Shown here one piece after another: positions 1-6,997 of a stretch of 54,938 nt of DNA. The stretch is taken from positions 1 through 54,938 of the IMG/VR virus record IMGVR_UViG_3300042691_027774, one strand, 5' to 3'. Within the stretch, counting starts at the first letter, position 1. Every line of letters begins with the position of its first letter. The DNA comes from a virus. Below the pieces are notes generated by a model that saw only the letters and a program-made list of their open reading frames with translations, had not been told where the DNA came from and did not search any database. Made by a program: the position numbers and the translations under genes.

Positions 1-70
1 TAGCCAGATAGCCAGATAGCCAGATAGCCAGATAGCCAGATAGCCAGATAGCCAGATAGCCAGATAGCCA
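1..70. repeat. Tandem 8-bp repeat at the window edge
   Basis: The unit TAGCCAGA is repeated about 8.75 times without interruption before the sequence turns into CCAAACCCCC. It has no spacers and is not a CRISPR. Because it starts at base 1, its true length is unknown. It could be a genome-end repeat, a replication or packaging iteron, or an assembly edge; the sequence alone does not decide. Confidence 0.9.
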
Positions 71-589
71 AACCCCCAACATCCAAAAATAATGAAGAAG
101 GCTTCTCCATACCGAGTAGCCGTGCGCTCGCGCTTGAAACCGAGTTCTCGCAACCCCCCGTGCCCCAATGATTTACGAGCGATTCCAAAAAGTCCGATGT
201 CCAAAAATTGGCAGCCCTCAAATCCGAGTTTCTGTAAGTGCTTGTCACGCAAGGCTCCAAGTGTCTCCAAAGGCCCACGCAGAAACCAGGCGAGGCCAAA
301 AAGAAATTGCCTTGGCCGTTTGGCTGTAGGAAGTGCGGCCAGGCAACCTTTGATCACAATTTACGCACCTGCTCAATTTTTGAGCGATTCTTTCAATCCA
401 ACCAAAGGTAAGCCATGGCTGCTCAAAAATTACGCAGTTGATCAAAATAAAACCATCGCCACCACGGCCCCCTTGCCAAAAACGAAAATCGGTGTAAAAA
501 TAAACCTACTTCGGCGGGAGACGAATGTTTCCGCTCAGAGCCAAAAGTGTAAAACCCATATAAATCCCTAGCGTTTATGACAGGTTTTC
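71..589. other. Leader region without a convincing gene
   Basis: This stretch of about 520 bases precedes terS. The longest open frame (92-571, +) is rich in Lys, Pro and Ser, has no clear ribosome binding site and resembles no family I know. The region is relatively AT-rich and repeats AAAAAT-type words. Two arms, at about 370-386 and 418-436, form an inverted repeat around the words CAATTTTTGAGC and GCTCAAAAATTACG. A promoter for the packaging operon or a packaging/replication site would be expected here, but I see no clear -35/-10 pair. Confidence 0.5.
370..436. repeat. Inverted repeat in the terminase leader
   Basis: The left arm contains CTGCTCAATTTTTGAGC. The reverse complement of the right arm reads CTGCGTAATTTTTGAGC, so the arms match at 15 of 17 positions. 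The left arm also contains its own short palindrome, GCTCAA/TTGAGC. Placement about 150 bases before terS suggests an operator or an origin/packaging signal, which is inference. Confidence 0.5.
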
Positions 590-958
590 ATGGCCACACA
601 CGGAAACACGTTCGACCCTACGGCAATGCCAAAAATCAAACTGGACCCGTCGTCGCTGAAGACGATCCGTCCACTTGTGGCGAACATGGCGAAGAAGGGA
701 GCGCGGCCCAGCGACATCGCGGAGCTTCTTGGTAACGCATATCCCGTCCCGGTCATCCAGGCACTCTTTGCCGAGGAGTTCATTTCGGGGGCGGCAGAGT
801 GTCGGATGATGGTAGAGCAGAAGATGCTCGATGTCATCATGGATTGCGGTGATCCAAAGCTGATCCAATTCTACCTTTCCCGCCTTGGCGGCAAGAAGTG
901 GGCGGAAGGTGGCGAGGCCCAGGCCGGAGCGGAACCAAAGCGGTTGGCGATCAAATGA
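590..958 (+). CDS. terS: Terminase small subunit (putative)
   Basis: The 122-residue protein has the size and layout of a phage DNA-packaging small subunit. A helix-rich N-terminal part (residues about 20-60) includes a possible DNA-binding helix-turn-helix around PSDIAELLG. It is followed by a segment ending in a LIQFYLSRLGGKKW-type motif, similar to the conserved 'single amino-acid change then Trp' region of many small terminases. The protein would recognise the packaging site and load the large subunit. Its stop codon overlaps the terL start as ATGA at 955-958, so the two are translationally coupled. The assignment rests on motif and position next to terL. Confidence 0.75.
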   Translation: MATHGNTFDPTAMPKIKLDPSSLKTIRPLVANMAKKGARPSDIAELLGNAYPVPVIQALFAEEFISGAAECRMMVEQKMLDVIMDCGDPKLIQFYLSRLGGKKWAEGGEAQAGAEPKRLAIK

Positions 959-3333
959 CGGAATCGACAAACCCGAAGGAATTGTTGGCTTCCATCCTTG
1001 CGGACCTGAAAGACGGGAACGGTGATGGCGGCCAGGCCCAGGCGGTTCGCGGGAACCCCTTGCCTCCCTCGGCACCAAAGGCCATTCCGCCAGAAGGATT
1101 CCCAAAGAGTGCAAACGGCAAAAGGCCGGCACGTCGGCGCCCCGGCAGACCCCGCAAAGAGCGCACCCCTGAGCAGGCCGCCAAGGAAGAGGCCTCCGCT
1201 CTTCTCAACTCGCGGGACGATGACACGTCAGCGGAAGATGGCATCTTCACAGACGGGCTCCCCCTGGATCAGATGAAGGCGTTTATCGCCGACAGTATCA
1301 AAGGTCGGGCGAATGAGCGAATGGGCGACGTTGGCTCGCGGATCTCTCGGCTTCAGAAGTCGGCCAATGGGCAGATCGCGGCGTACCTGGAAGAGCAGGA
1401 GCGCGTTGCCAAAGTGGCTGCTGCGGCAGATCGGGCGGCTCAGAAGGCGGCGATGGCGGCACTCATCAAAGAGTTTGAGGCAGAAGGACACAGCCAAGAG
1501 GCGGTCGAGCGGGTCAAGCGAGCGGCTGAGATGGTGTTCTCGGACGATCCTGATTCTCACACGGCGGACGGCACTCCGCGTGAAGTCATGGAGATCACGG
1601 GGAACCAGCCGGAACAGACGGCTTTCTTGCGAGACATGCAACCGGGGAGTGTTCTGGCCCAAGGGGGTTGGGGGTGCGTTGCGGGGTGTACCCGTATCGA
1701 CCATGGTTTTGACAAGAGAACGCTGATAGCCGATCTGTTCCGTGCCGGCAAGTGGTTCAACGTGGTAACTGCGGATGGACTGAAGTGGTGCCCGCCGCCC
1801 GTTAAACTGCCAGAGGCAGAACTGTTCCACGTTTATTTCGAGGACGACGCGCGGATCACTGTCCACCCAGACCACAAGTTTTTTACGTCTGATGGGAAGT
1901 GGCAGCCCTTGCATGACTTGGGTATAGACTTTGAAGTGTTGTCGCCGTCCCCCACGTTGGCTTTTCGCCAGGCGGGATTTCATTCCCCAGGGGAGTGGGA
2001 CGATCCGAGAGTGGCTGGATCTGGGGAGACATTCAAGAAAATCATTTACATCAAAAGCGCAGGGGTTCAGGAATACTACGATCTGAACGTACCGGACGTT
2101 GGGCACTATTTGGCAGAGGGCGTGTGGAACCACAACAGCGGCAAGTCGTGGAGCGGTGCCCGCAAGTTCGCGTTCCTTCACGCTCTCAACAATGAGTCAG
2201 AGGGCATGATTATCGCCCCCACTCGTGAAGACCTTGTGCGCGACATTGTCCCCAAGTTCATTGATTTTTGCAACGAACTCAATTGGACAGTCACGCGCAA
2301 AGAGCAACCGCTTCGGCTCACGGTCCTGGGGCGGCAGATTCACTGCATGTCAGCGGAGGAACCGCGCCGAATCAGTGCGTTCACGGTGGGGCATGGTTGG
2401 GTGGATGAAGCCGCTCGTGTCAAGGAATCCAAGGTTGATCCTCTTGACGATGCCCCCACGCAGATTCGCGGGCGCATGCGATGCAAGAAAGCGAAGGTAC
2501 TGCAACTGATCGTGACGACCACGCCAGAAGGGATTCACACTTGGGTGCAGCGGGATTGGATCAACGAGGAAACGAGGAAGCCGAACCATCGTTTCTACCT
2601 ACTGAAAACGGTATTGAATACTGCCCTCCATGAGAACTACCTTGCCGACCTGAACGCGACAATCCCGGCGGACTTGGTTCAGCAGTACCTCGACGGCCAC
2701 GCGGTTGACTATGTCGCAGATCGTGCTCACGCCACGTTTGGCAACGAGAACCTTTCTGCGATGGAGTTTGACCCACGGCTGCCGCTGCATATCGGGCTGG
2801 ACTTCAACGTGGACCCCATGTCCTGGGTGGCCGCGCAGGAGTTTGGCGGCGGGATTCACTGCATTGGCGAAGTGTTCATCGAGGGCGGAACGACGATTGA
2901 CCGTGCCCTCCAAGTGGCTGCCGAGATGGGATGGGGGAAAAGCACACGAGTCGTCTTTCACCCCGACCGTTCGTCCAAGGCCCGTTCGACAACTGGTGAT
3001 GGCGAGTTTGTCAGCTTGATGAAGGCGGCGAAGGCCCTGGGGTGGAAGTGTGAGGGCACCGCGTTTGGCCACAATCCGCCAGTCATCGCACGTATCGGCA
3101 AACTCTCGCGTGCCATCCTTTCAGCCGACGGGCAACGTCGATTCTTTGTGAATCCCAAGACGTGCCCGCGCTTGACCTCTGAGTTGCGTACCGTTGGCCG
3201 GCGCCAGGATGGGGACTACGATCCAGGCAAAGCGAAAGACAAAGGGCACATATTGTCTGCCATTGGGTACGCCATTTTCGAGATGTTGCCAGACAAAGAC
3301 CTCAAAGCCGGACTCGTTCCGTTCAAGTATTGA
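955..3333 (+). CDS. terL: Terminase large subunit interrupted by a mini-intein
   Basis: This is the packaging motor ATPase and nuclease. The start at 955 is chosen because it forms an ATGA overlap with terS. The 792-residue precursor has a charged N-terminal tail, then an ATPase domain whose Walker A loop GGWG/SGKS is interrupted by 154 foreign residues (241-394). Walker B is GWVDEA with D484-E485, followed by a TTTP coupling motif near residue 520. The C-terminal RNase H-like nuclease shows acidic residues in GLDFNVDP (D616) and HPDRSS (D671). Removing the insert restores a perfect GxxxxGKS loop and a 638-residue terminase. The extreme C-terminus (KAGLVPFKY) is duplicated downstream at 3613-3654. 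Confidence 0.93.
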   Translation: MTESTNPKELLASILADLKDGNGDGGQAQAVRGNPLPPSAPKAIPPEGFPKSANGKRPARRRPGRPRKERTPEQAAKEEASALLNSRDDDTSAEDGIFTDGLPLDQMKAFIADSIKGRANERMGDVGSRISRLQKSANGQIAAYLEEQERVAKVAAAADRAAQKAAMAALIKEFEAEGHSQEAVERVKRAAEMVFSDDPDSHTADGTPREVMEITGNQPEQTAFLRDMQPGSVLAQGGWGCVAGCTRIDHGFDKRTLIADLFRAGKWFNVVTADGLKWCPPPVKLPEAELFHVYFEDDARITVHPDHKFFTSDGKWQPLHDLGIDFEVLSPSPTLAFRQAGFHSPGEWDDPRVAGSGETFKKIIYIKSAGVQEYYDLNVPDVGHYLAEGVWNHNSGKSWSGARKFAFLHALNNESEGMIIAPTREDLVRDIVPKFIDFCNELNWTVTRKEQPLRLTVLGRQIHCMSAEEPRRISAFTVGHGWVDEAARVKESKVDPLDDAPTQIRGRMRCKKAKVLQLIVTTTPEGIHTWVQRDWINEETRKPNHRFYLLKTVLNTALHENYLADLNATIPADLVQQYLDGHAVDYVADRAHATFGNENLSAMEFDPRLPLHIGLDFNVDPMSWVAAQEFGGGIHCIGEVFIEGGTTIDRALQVAAEMGWGKSTRVVFHPDRSSKARSTTGDGEFVSLMKAAKALGWKCEGTAFGHNPPVIARIGKLSRAILSADGQRRFFVNPKTCPRLTSELRTVGRRQDGDYDPGKAKDKGHILSAIGYAIFEMLPDKDLKAGLVPFKY
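1675..2136 (+). other. Mini-intein inside the TerL Walker A loop
   Basis: The 154-residue in-frame insert begins with Cys1 (CVAGCTRIDHG, block A) and ends in His-Asn followed by extein Ser+1 (VWNHN then SGKS). A block B TxxH motif is present as ARITVHPDHKFFTSDG, and block F as YYDLNVPDVGHYLAEG. There is no room for a homing endonuclease domain, so it is a minimal splicing element. All nucleophiles needed for class 1 splicing (Cys1, block B His, penultimate His, terminal Asn, Ser+1) are visible. The insertion splits the nucleotide-binding loop, so packaging should depend on splicing. Confidence 0.93.
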
Positions 3334-3347
3334 AAGAAGGAGACAGT

Positions 3348-3602
3348 ATGACTTACGAAGAACAAGAACAAATGGGGATCAATCTTATCGACGTTATGAC
3401 GACGGGGAAGTCAGCGGAGCCGATTCGCCGGGTACTTTTGACTGGATCCCCAGCAGGAGACTACTATAAGGAGATAGAGATGGGATGGCCCATTCCACAG
3501 TCAATGATCACCCGGCATCCGGTCACAGAGATAGAGGAAGTGTACGAGATCCCCGATGGCGTAGGCATCTATCAGGGAGCATATGACGGAAGCAACTTTT
3601 GA
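3348..3602 (+). CDS. Small protein of unknown function between terL and its duplicated tail
   Basis: The 84-residue acidic protein starts with MTYEEQEQMG. ATG 3348 is preferred over the upstream in-frame codon because AGAAGGAGA lies at ideal spacing. I see no recognisable domain. The gene is bracketed on the left by the real terL end and on the right by a second, diverged copy of the last terL codons, suggesting it arrived by recombination with a related phage. Confidence 0.6.
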   Translation: MTYEEQEQMGINLIDVMTTGKSAEPIRRVLLTGSPAGDYYKEIEMGWPIPQSMITRHPVTEIEEVYEIPDGVGIYQGAYDGSNF

Positions 3603-3654
3603 TACTACCGCAGACAAAAACGTCAAAGCCGGCCTTGTGCCGTTTAAGTATTGA
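3601..3654 (+). pseudogene. Diverged duplicate of the terL 3' end
   Basis: Reading from 3601, the frame encodes DTTADKNVKAGLVPFKY and a stop. This mirrors the terL C-terminus, which reads PDKDLKAGLVPFKY and a stop. Most differences are synonymous third positions, so this is a related terL allele rather than a recent copy. It has no start of its own. The bases after both stops are also similar (TGAAAGAAGGAGAC versus TGAGAAAGGAAGGGGAC) and serve as ribosome binding sites for the next gene in each case. Confidence 0.75.
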
Positions 3655-3668
3655 GAAAGGAAGGGGAC

Positions 3669-3857
3669 ATGGTGAAGGGAATATATCTGTCGGCGTGCTT
3701 GGCGTTTGGCGTAGGTTGCCTCTTCTTTGCGGCAACGAATAGTCGATACGGAAAAGGCTGGCAACGCGAAGCCATCTTGAAAGGGCACGCCATTTGGGCA
3801 GTGGACAAAGACGGCAGCCCAGTGTTTCAATGGAAACCGATTGGGGGCGAACGATGA
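3669..3857 (+). CDS. Small single-pass membrane protein
   Basis: The 62-residue protein has one hydrophobic segment at residues 4-22 (GIYLSACLAFGVGCLFFAA) followed by a basic, soluble tail. The start at ATG 3669 follows GAAAGGAAGGGG. Its stop overlaps the next start (ATGA at 3854-3857). A holin or a small superinfection-related membrane protein would fit, but nothing identifies it. Confidence 0.6.
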   Translation: MVKGIYLSACLAFGVGCLFFAATNSRYGKGWQREAILKGHAIWAVDKDGSPVFQWKPIGGER

Positions 3858-4135
3858 AGTCCACCCCTGATCTTTGCCTTGCGCCAGAAACCACTGTAAT
3901 CGGCGGAGGTTTGCAGCCGGCAGACCCTTTGCCTGCCGCGCTTCCGTGTCCGTTCTGTGGAGAAAAGTGTTACACTTCTACGAACGGGGACATTTGCCAC
4001 TACGGCGCCCCGCCGGAAAACTGTCTTATGCGGCACGTTCAGACGGCAGACCTAAGCAGCAAAAGCGGTCCAAGGCTTGTGGACCTCTGGAACACACGGT
4101 CCGGCGCAATGCAAAAAACATCAAGGAGCGAGTGA
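3854..4135 (+). CDS. Lar-like Cys-rich protein (paralogue 1)
   Basis: The 93-residue protein contains LPCPFCGEKCY, then a His/Cys pair region (ICHYGAPPENC) and LVDLWNTRS near the end. The CPFCG...W-NTR pattern is that of the Lar restriction-alleviation family and related phage zinc-ribbon proteins. A second member with the same three motifs lies on the opposite strand at 48467-48727. Lar of the Rac prophage modulates type I restriction; that role here is inference. It is coupled to both neighbours by ATGA/TGATG overlaps. Confidence 0.65.
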   Translation: MKSTPDLCLAPETTVIGGGLQPADPLPAALPCPFCGEKCYTSTNGDICHYGAPPENCLMRHVQTADLSSKSGPRLVDLWNTRSGAMQKTSRSE

Positions 4136-4398
4136 TGAATCTTGACAAAGACGTTTCCGGATACGTGGAAGGGATGTCTCTTCGCCAGGGCCTGAACGCA
4201 GCGATGAAATTGCAGTCCATGTTGGACGAAGCGGCCCAGGATCGCGCCGACTTTCTCGCCAGAGCAGGTGGATCTATCGGCACAGACAACGGCACATACC
4301 TGGCGTACATCGTGCGAGAGGACGCGCTCAGAGCGTTGGCCAGTGCGCTGCGAGACGCCATCATTGCCAAGTTTGGCAAAGAGGATCAAACGTCGTGA
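4135..4398 (+). CDS. Small helical protein of unknown function
   Basis: The 87-residue, mainly helical protein is preceded by AAGGAGCGAGTG, which gives a good ribosome binding site for ATG 4135. Two amphipathic stretches (GLNAAMKLQSMLDEA and RALASALRDAIIAKFG) are visible. It lies between the Lar-like gene and the portal. No family was recognised. Confidence 0.6.
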   Translation: MNLDKDVSGYVEGMSLRQGLNAAMKLQSMLDEAAQDRADFLARAGGSIGTDNGTYLAYIVREDALRALASALRDAIIAKFGKEDQTS

Positions 4399-4467
4399 CG
4401 AGGCATGCCCATTGCCCACAGCCACAAGATGTTAGCGTTTCTGAACACGCGACGGAGGCAATCCCAC

Positions 4468-6027
4468 ATGGACATTGAAATTGGCAAGAAGTTGAAACTC
4501 TCTGAGGAATACCTTCAGTCCGTTCGTGCCCGTTCGTTTTGGCAGGCGGCCTACGACTCCACACACACTTTTGCGGAAGGGTACGATGCGGCAGGGCTGC
4601 CCATTCTGCCCAAGTATGAAAAAGAGCGTGAGCCCGACTACATCTTTAGAAAAGCAACCGCTATCAGCCGCCCGTTCACGCGGGCAGTCATTGGCGCATA
4701 TCACAATCGCGTAGCCCGTGCTCCCATCGTGCGCCAAGTCGGCGACAATCGTTACCAAGAGTTCATCGAGGACTGCGATGGCTTGGGCACGCCTCTGTCT
4801 CAGTTCATGCACAGGGCTTTGCGCAAGTCTCAGATTCGCGGGAAAGAGTTCATCCTTTGCGACTCAACCATTGACCCCAATGTTCAAGTGACGACAAAGG
4901 CTGACGAGATCGCGCTGGGCGCTCGCATTGTTCTGGTTGACATCGATGCGGATAGTGTTTTGGAATACAAACTATATCGTGGAATCGTGCAAAACGCTGT
5001 GCTTTTAATGGAAGATCCGTCCGGCGAGAAGTTTCTGCTTGTGGTAAATGCGGACTACACTCAGCGTGTTACGTTGGATCAGAAAACGCTAGACACGTCT
5101 TCTCCTGAATTGATTCCTATGGAAGCCAAGGCTCCGAGCCCGCACAATTACAAAGCGTGTCCCCTCATCAAATTGGAACCGCTGGAAAGCTACTCTCAAT
5201 CGGGCGCAGTGGCGGAAAGTCAGAAACGCATCTGCGGCCTGGAATCAATGGAGTTCCTGGAATACGCTCACGCCACTTTCACAACGTGGGCTTTCATGGG
5301 CGTGTCACCAGAACAGCTTGCACAGATTCAAGAAGTCGGCGCGGGCATCGCTATTGCAATCCCTACTGGCGTTGGGTCAAACAGCATTCCGACATTGGAA
5401 AAACTTGGGGCAGATCCGGCGCAATCTGAAAGTCTGAGAAAAGCCTACGACAAAGAAGTCAAAGAGCTTTACCGTGGCGCCGGCCTGAGCCCTGGGAACC
5501 CCACGGATTCAAGCACGCCTGAGTCAGGCATTGCCAAGTCTTTCCGCACGGATGAAGTGAACGCAATCCTGTCTGCCATTTCCACATGCGGCGGGGAAGC
5601 AGAAAACCGAGCGGCCAAACTGTTGGCGAATGCTCGTGCATTTTCTTTCCCTGGAAAGGCTCGTTGGCCGGAAGAGTTCAACACGCCTTCTCTCATTCAA
5701 GAGTTGGAAGCGGTTCTGCGCGTGTGGGAGAGCAACCTGCCAGACACGCTGCGGCGAGATGCTGCCCGTCGGTTCATGTCTGCTCGTCGCCCGTTGCTCT
5801 CGCCGGAAGAGACGGCGAAGTTGGAGGAAGAGTTGGAAGAGGTGCCGGTCAACCGTGCGGCTGTTGACGATGAAGAAGACGACATGGAAGACGAGAAAGA
5901 CGACAAAGAGGACGAGAAAGACGGCGCGGCCACAGCCCCTCGCAAAACGCGAAAGAAGTCCGCGCCAAAGACTGGCACAATCGGCATCCGCTCTTTCTCC
6001 GATGGCAGCCAACACCAACCCGATTGA
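4468..6027 (+). CDS. Portal protein (putative)
   Basis: The position after terminase and before scaffold and capsid, a length of 519 residues, and an alpha/beta body ending in a highly acidic-then-basic tail fit a siphovirus portal, the dodecameric DNA gate of the procapsid vertex. I chose ATG 4468 because GGAGG sits 9 bases upstream; in-frame ATGs at 4405 and 4429 have poorer sites. The body includes the DYIFRKATAISRPFTRAV region and an ALRVW-like helical stem. The last 60 residues contain an Asp/Glu-rich run followed by KTRKKSAPK. The sequence does not show a diagnostic short motif, so the call depends mainly on synteny. Confidence 0.7.
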   Translation: MDIEIGKKLKLSEEYLQSVRARSFWQAAYDSTHTFAEGYDAAGLPILPKYEKEREPDYIFRKATAISRPFTRAVIGAYHNRVARAPIVRQVGDNRYQEFIEDCDGLGTPLSQFMHRALRKSQIRGKEFILCDSTIDPNVQVTTKADEIALGARIVLVDIDADSVLEYKLYRGIVQNAVLLMEDPSGEKFLLVVNADYTQRVTLDQKTLDTSSPELIPMEAKAPSPHNYKACPLIKLEPLESYSQSGAVAESQKRICGLESMEFLEYAHATFTTWAFMGVSPEQLAQIQEVGAGIAIAIPTGVGSNSIPTLEKLGADPAQSESLRKAYDKEVKELYRGAGLSPGNPTDSSTPESGIAKSFRTDEVNAILSAISTCGGEAENRAAKLLANARAFSFPGKARWPEEFNTPSLIQELEAVLRVWESNLPDTLRRDAARRFMSARRPLLSPEETAKLEEELEEVPVNRAAVDDEEDDMEDEKDDKEDEKDGAATAPRKTRKKSAPKTGTIGIRSFSDGSQHQPD

Positions 6028-6068
6028 CTTTGTTGACTGACCTAATCCTTGAAAGGAAGGACCAGGAC

Positions 6069-6257
6069 ATGAATCTAGTGAGCTGTGATGAGTGTGGGAT
6101 TGTGTTGGACGCCAATAAACTCCGTTTTCCTGAGAATATCTTTCTCGAAGATGGAAGTGTTGACCAAACGAAGTCCTCATGGGATCCCGTTTCCTCGCAA
6201 TATGTTCCAATGGTTTCCTGTCCGCAATGTGGTTTCGAGATTCTCAATCACACTTAG
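6069..6257 (+). CDS. Small zinc-ribbon protein
   Basis: The 62-residue protein has two CxxC pairs, SCDECG at residues 5-10 and SCPQCG near residue 51, the layout of a single zinc ribbon. AAAGGAAGGACC precedes the ATG at good spacing. It is placed between portal and scaffold. Function is unknown. Confidence 0.65.
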   Translation: MNLVSCDECGIVLDANKLRFPENIFLEDGSVDQTKSSWDPVSSQYVPMVSCPQCGFEILNHT

Positions 6258-6309
6258 CCTGCCCCAGCAGTTTCGTTGACAAACCCGCTCCTTGAAAGGA
6301 AGGACCCAT

Positions 6310-6945
6310 ATGAAAACCGTCGAAATCGACGGCATCATTATCGAGGTGGCAGACGATGCCATCGCCGAAAAGTTGATTGCCAAGCGCCAGGAAACAAAGG
6401 AAAAGACTCGCAGTCTTGCCGCAGAACTTGAGGAGACCCGCGCAAAGATCGCGGCCATCGACAAGGAAAAAGCGGATCAGCTTGAGGCCGAAAAGGTCAA
6501 AGGGCTGGCCGACAAGAAGAAGTTCGATGAGGCCCTGGCGACCGTCAAGGCGTCTTCTGAGGCCAGAATCAAAACCCTTTCAGACTCGTACCTGAATGCG
6601 GAACTGCGGGCAGCCGTCGCCGGCAACGCAGAAATCGTCCCCTCTGCGGTTGACGATGTTGTCTCGCTCATTCGCGGGGCTTGCACATTTGATTTAGATG
6701 CTAAAGTCGTGCGTGTGCTGGATGGGTCTTCTCCCAAACTTGGGGAAGATGGCGCCCCGATGAAAGTGGATGCTTTCATCAATGAGACGCTAGCAGCCCG
6801 CCCACACTTCCGAAAAGCAACGGCCACATCTGGATCGGGTGGGGCGTCTGGAGCAGGCGGAACGAAAGTCGGACAGTCGATCACGAACGATGCGTTCTTG
6901 GCGATGTCCCCGACTCAACGTGCCGCCTCTCTCAAGAAGCCATAG
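6310..6945 (+). CDS. Scaffold-like protein
   Basis: The 211-residue protein has a long charged coiled coil at residues about 25-80 (repeating Glu/Lys/Ala, e.g. AELEETRAKIAAIDKEKADQ). A small globular part follows, then a Gly/Ser linker (TSGSGGASGAGG) and a C-terminal helix (DAFLAMSPTQRAASLKKP). A coiled coil followed by a basic C-terminal helix, directly before the major capsid gene, is the usual design of a procapsid scaffold. AAGGAAGGACC precedes ATG 6310. Confidence 0.7.
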   Translation: MKTVEIDGIIIEVADDAIAEKLIAKRQETKEKTRSLAAELEETRAKIAAIDKEKADQLEAEKVKGLADKKKFDEALATVKASSEARIKTLSDSYLNAELRAAVAGNAEIVPSAVDDVVSLIRGACTFDLDAKVVRVLDGSSPKLGEDGAPMKVDAFINETLAARPHFRKATATSGSGGASGAGGTKVGQSITNDAFLAMSPTQRAASLKKP

Positions 6946-6960
6946 TGTTTATGGTGTCAT

Positions 6961-6992
6961 GGGACGGGGCTAACCAACTTCCCCGGAGTCCC
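6961..6992 (+). promoter_or_regulatory. Hairpin overlapping the capsid ribosome binding site
   Basis: The arms GGGAC-GGGG and CCCC-(GGA)-GTCCC surround an 11-base loop. The GGAG of the ribosome binding site (6985-6988) lies in the bulge and 3' arm, 9 bases before the capsid ATG at 6998. Folding could limit initiation until translation or transcription opens it. There is no U-tract, so it is not a terminator. The regulatory role is inference. Confidence 0.45.
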
Positions 6993-6997
6993 CTCCC

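Noticed and set aside
1-70. CRISPR array
   Set aside because: The repeats are 8 bp and contiguous, with no spacers.
92-571. A 159-codon + strand open frame in the left leader
   Set aside because: It has no ribosome binding site, low-complexity composition, and inverted repeats inside; there is no support for coding.
1228-2181. A 317-codon open frame antisense to terL
   Set aside because: The + strand frame encodes clear terminase and intein motifs; the reverse frame is a by-product of codon bias.
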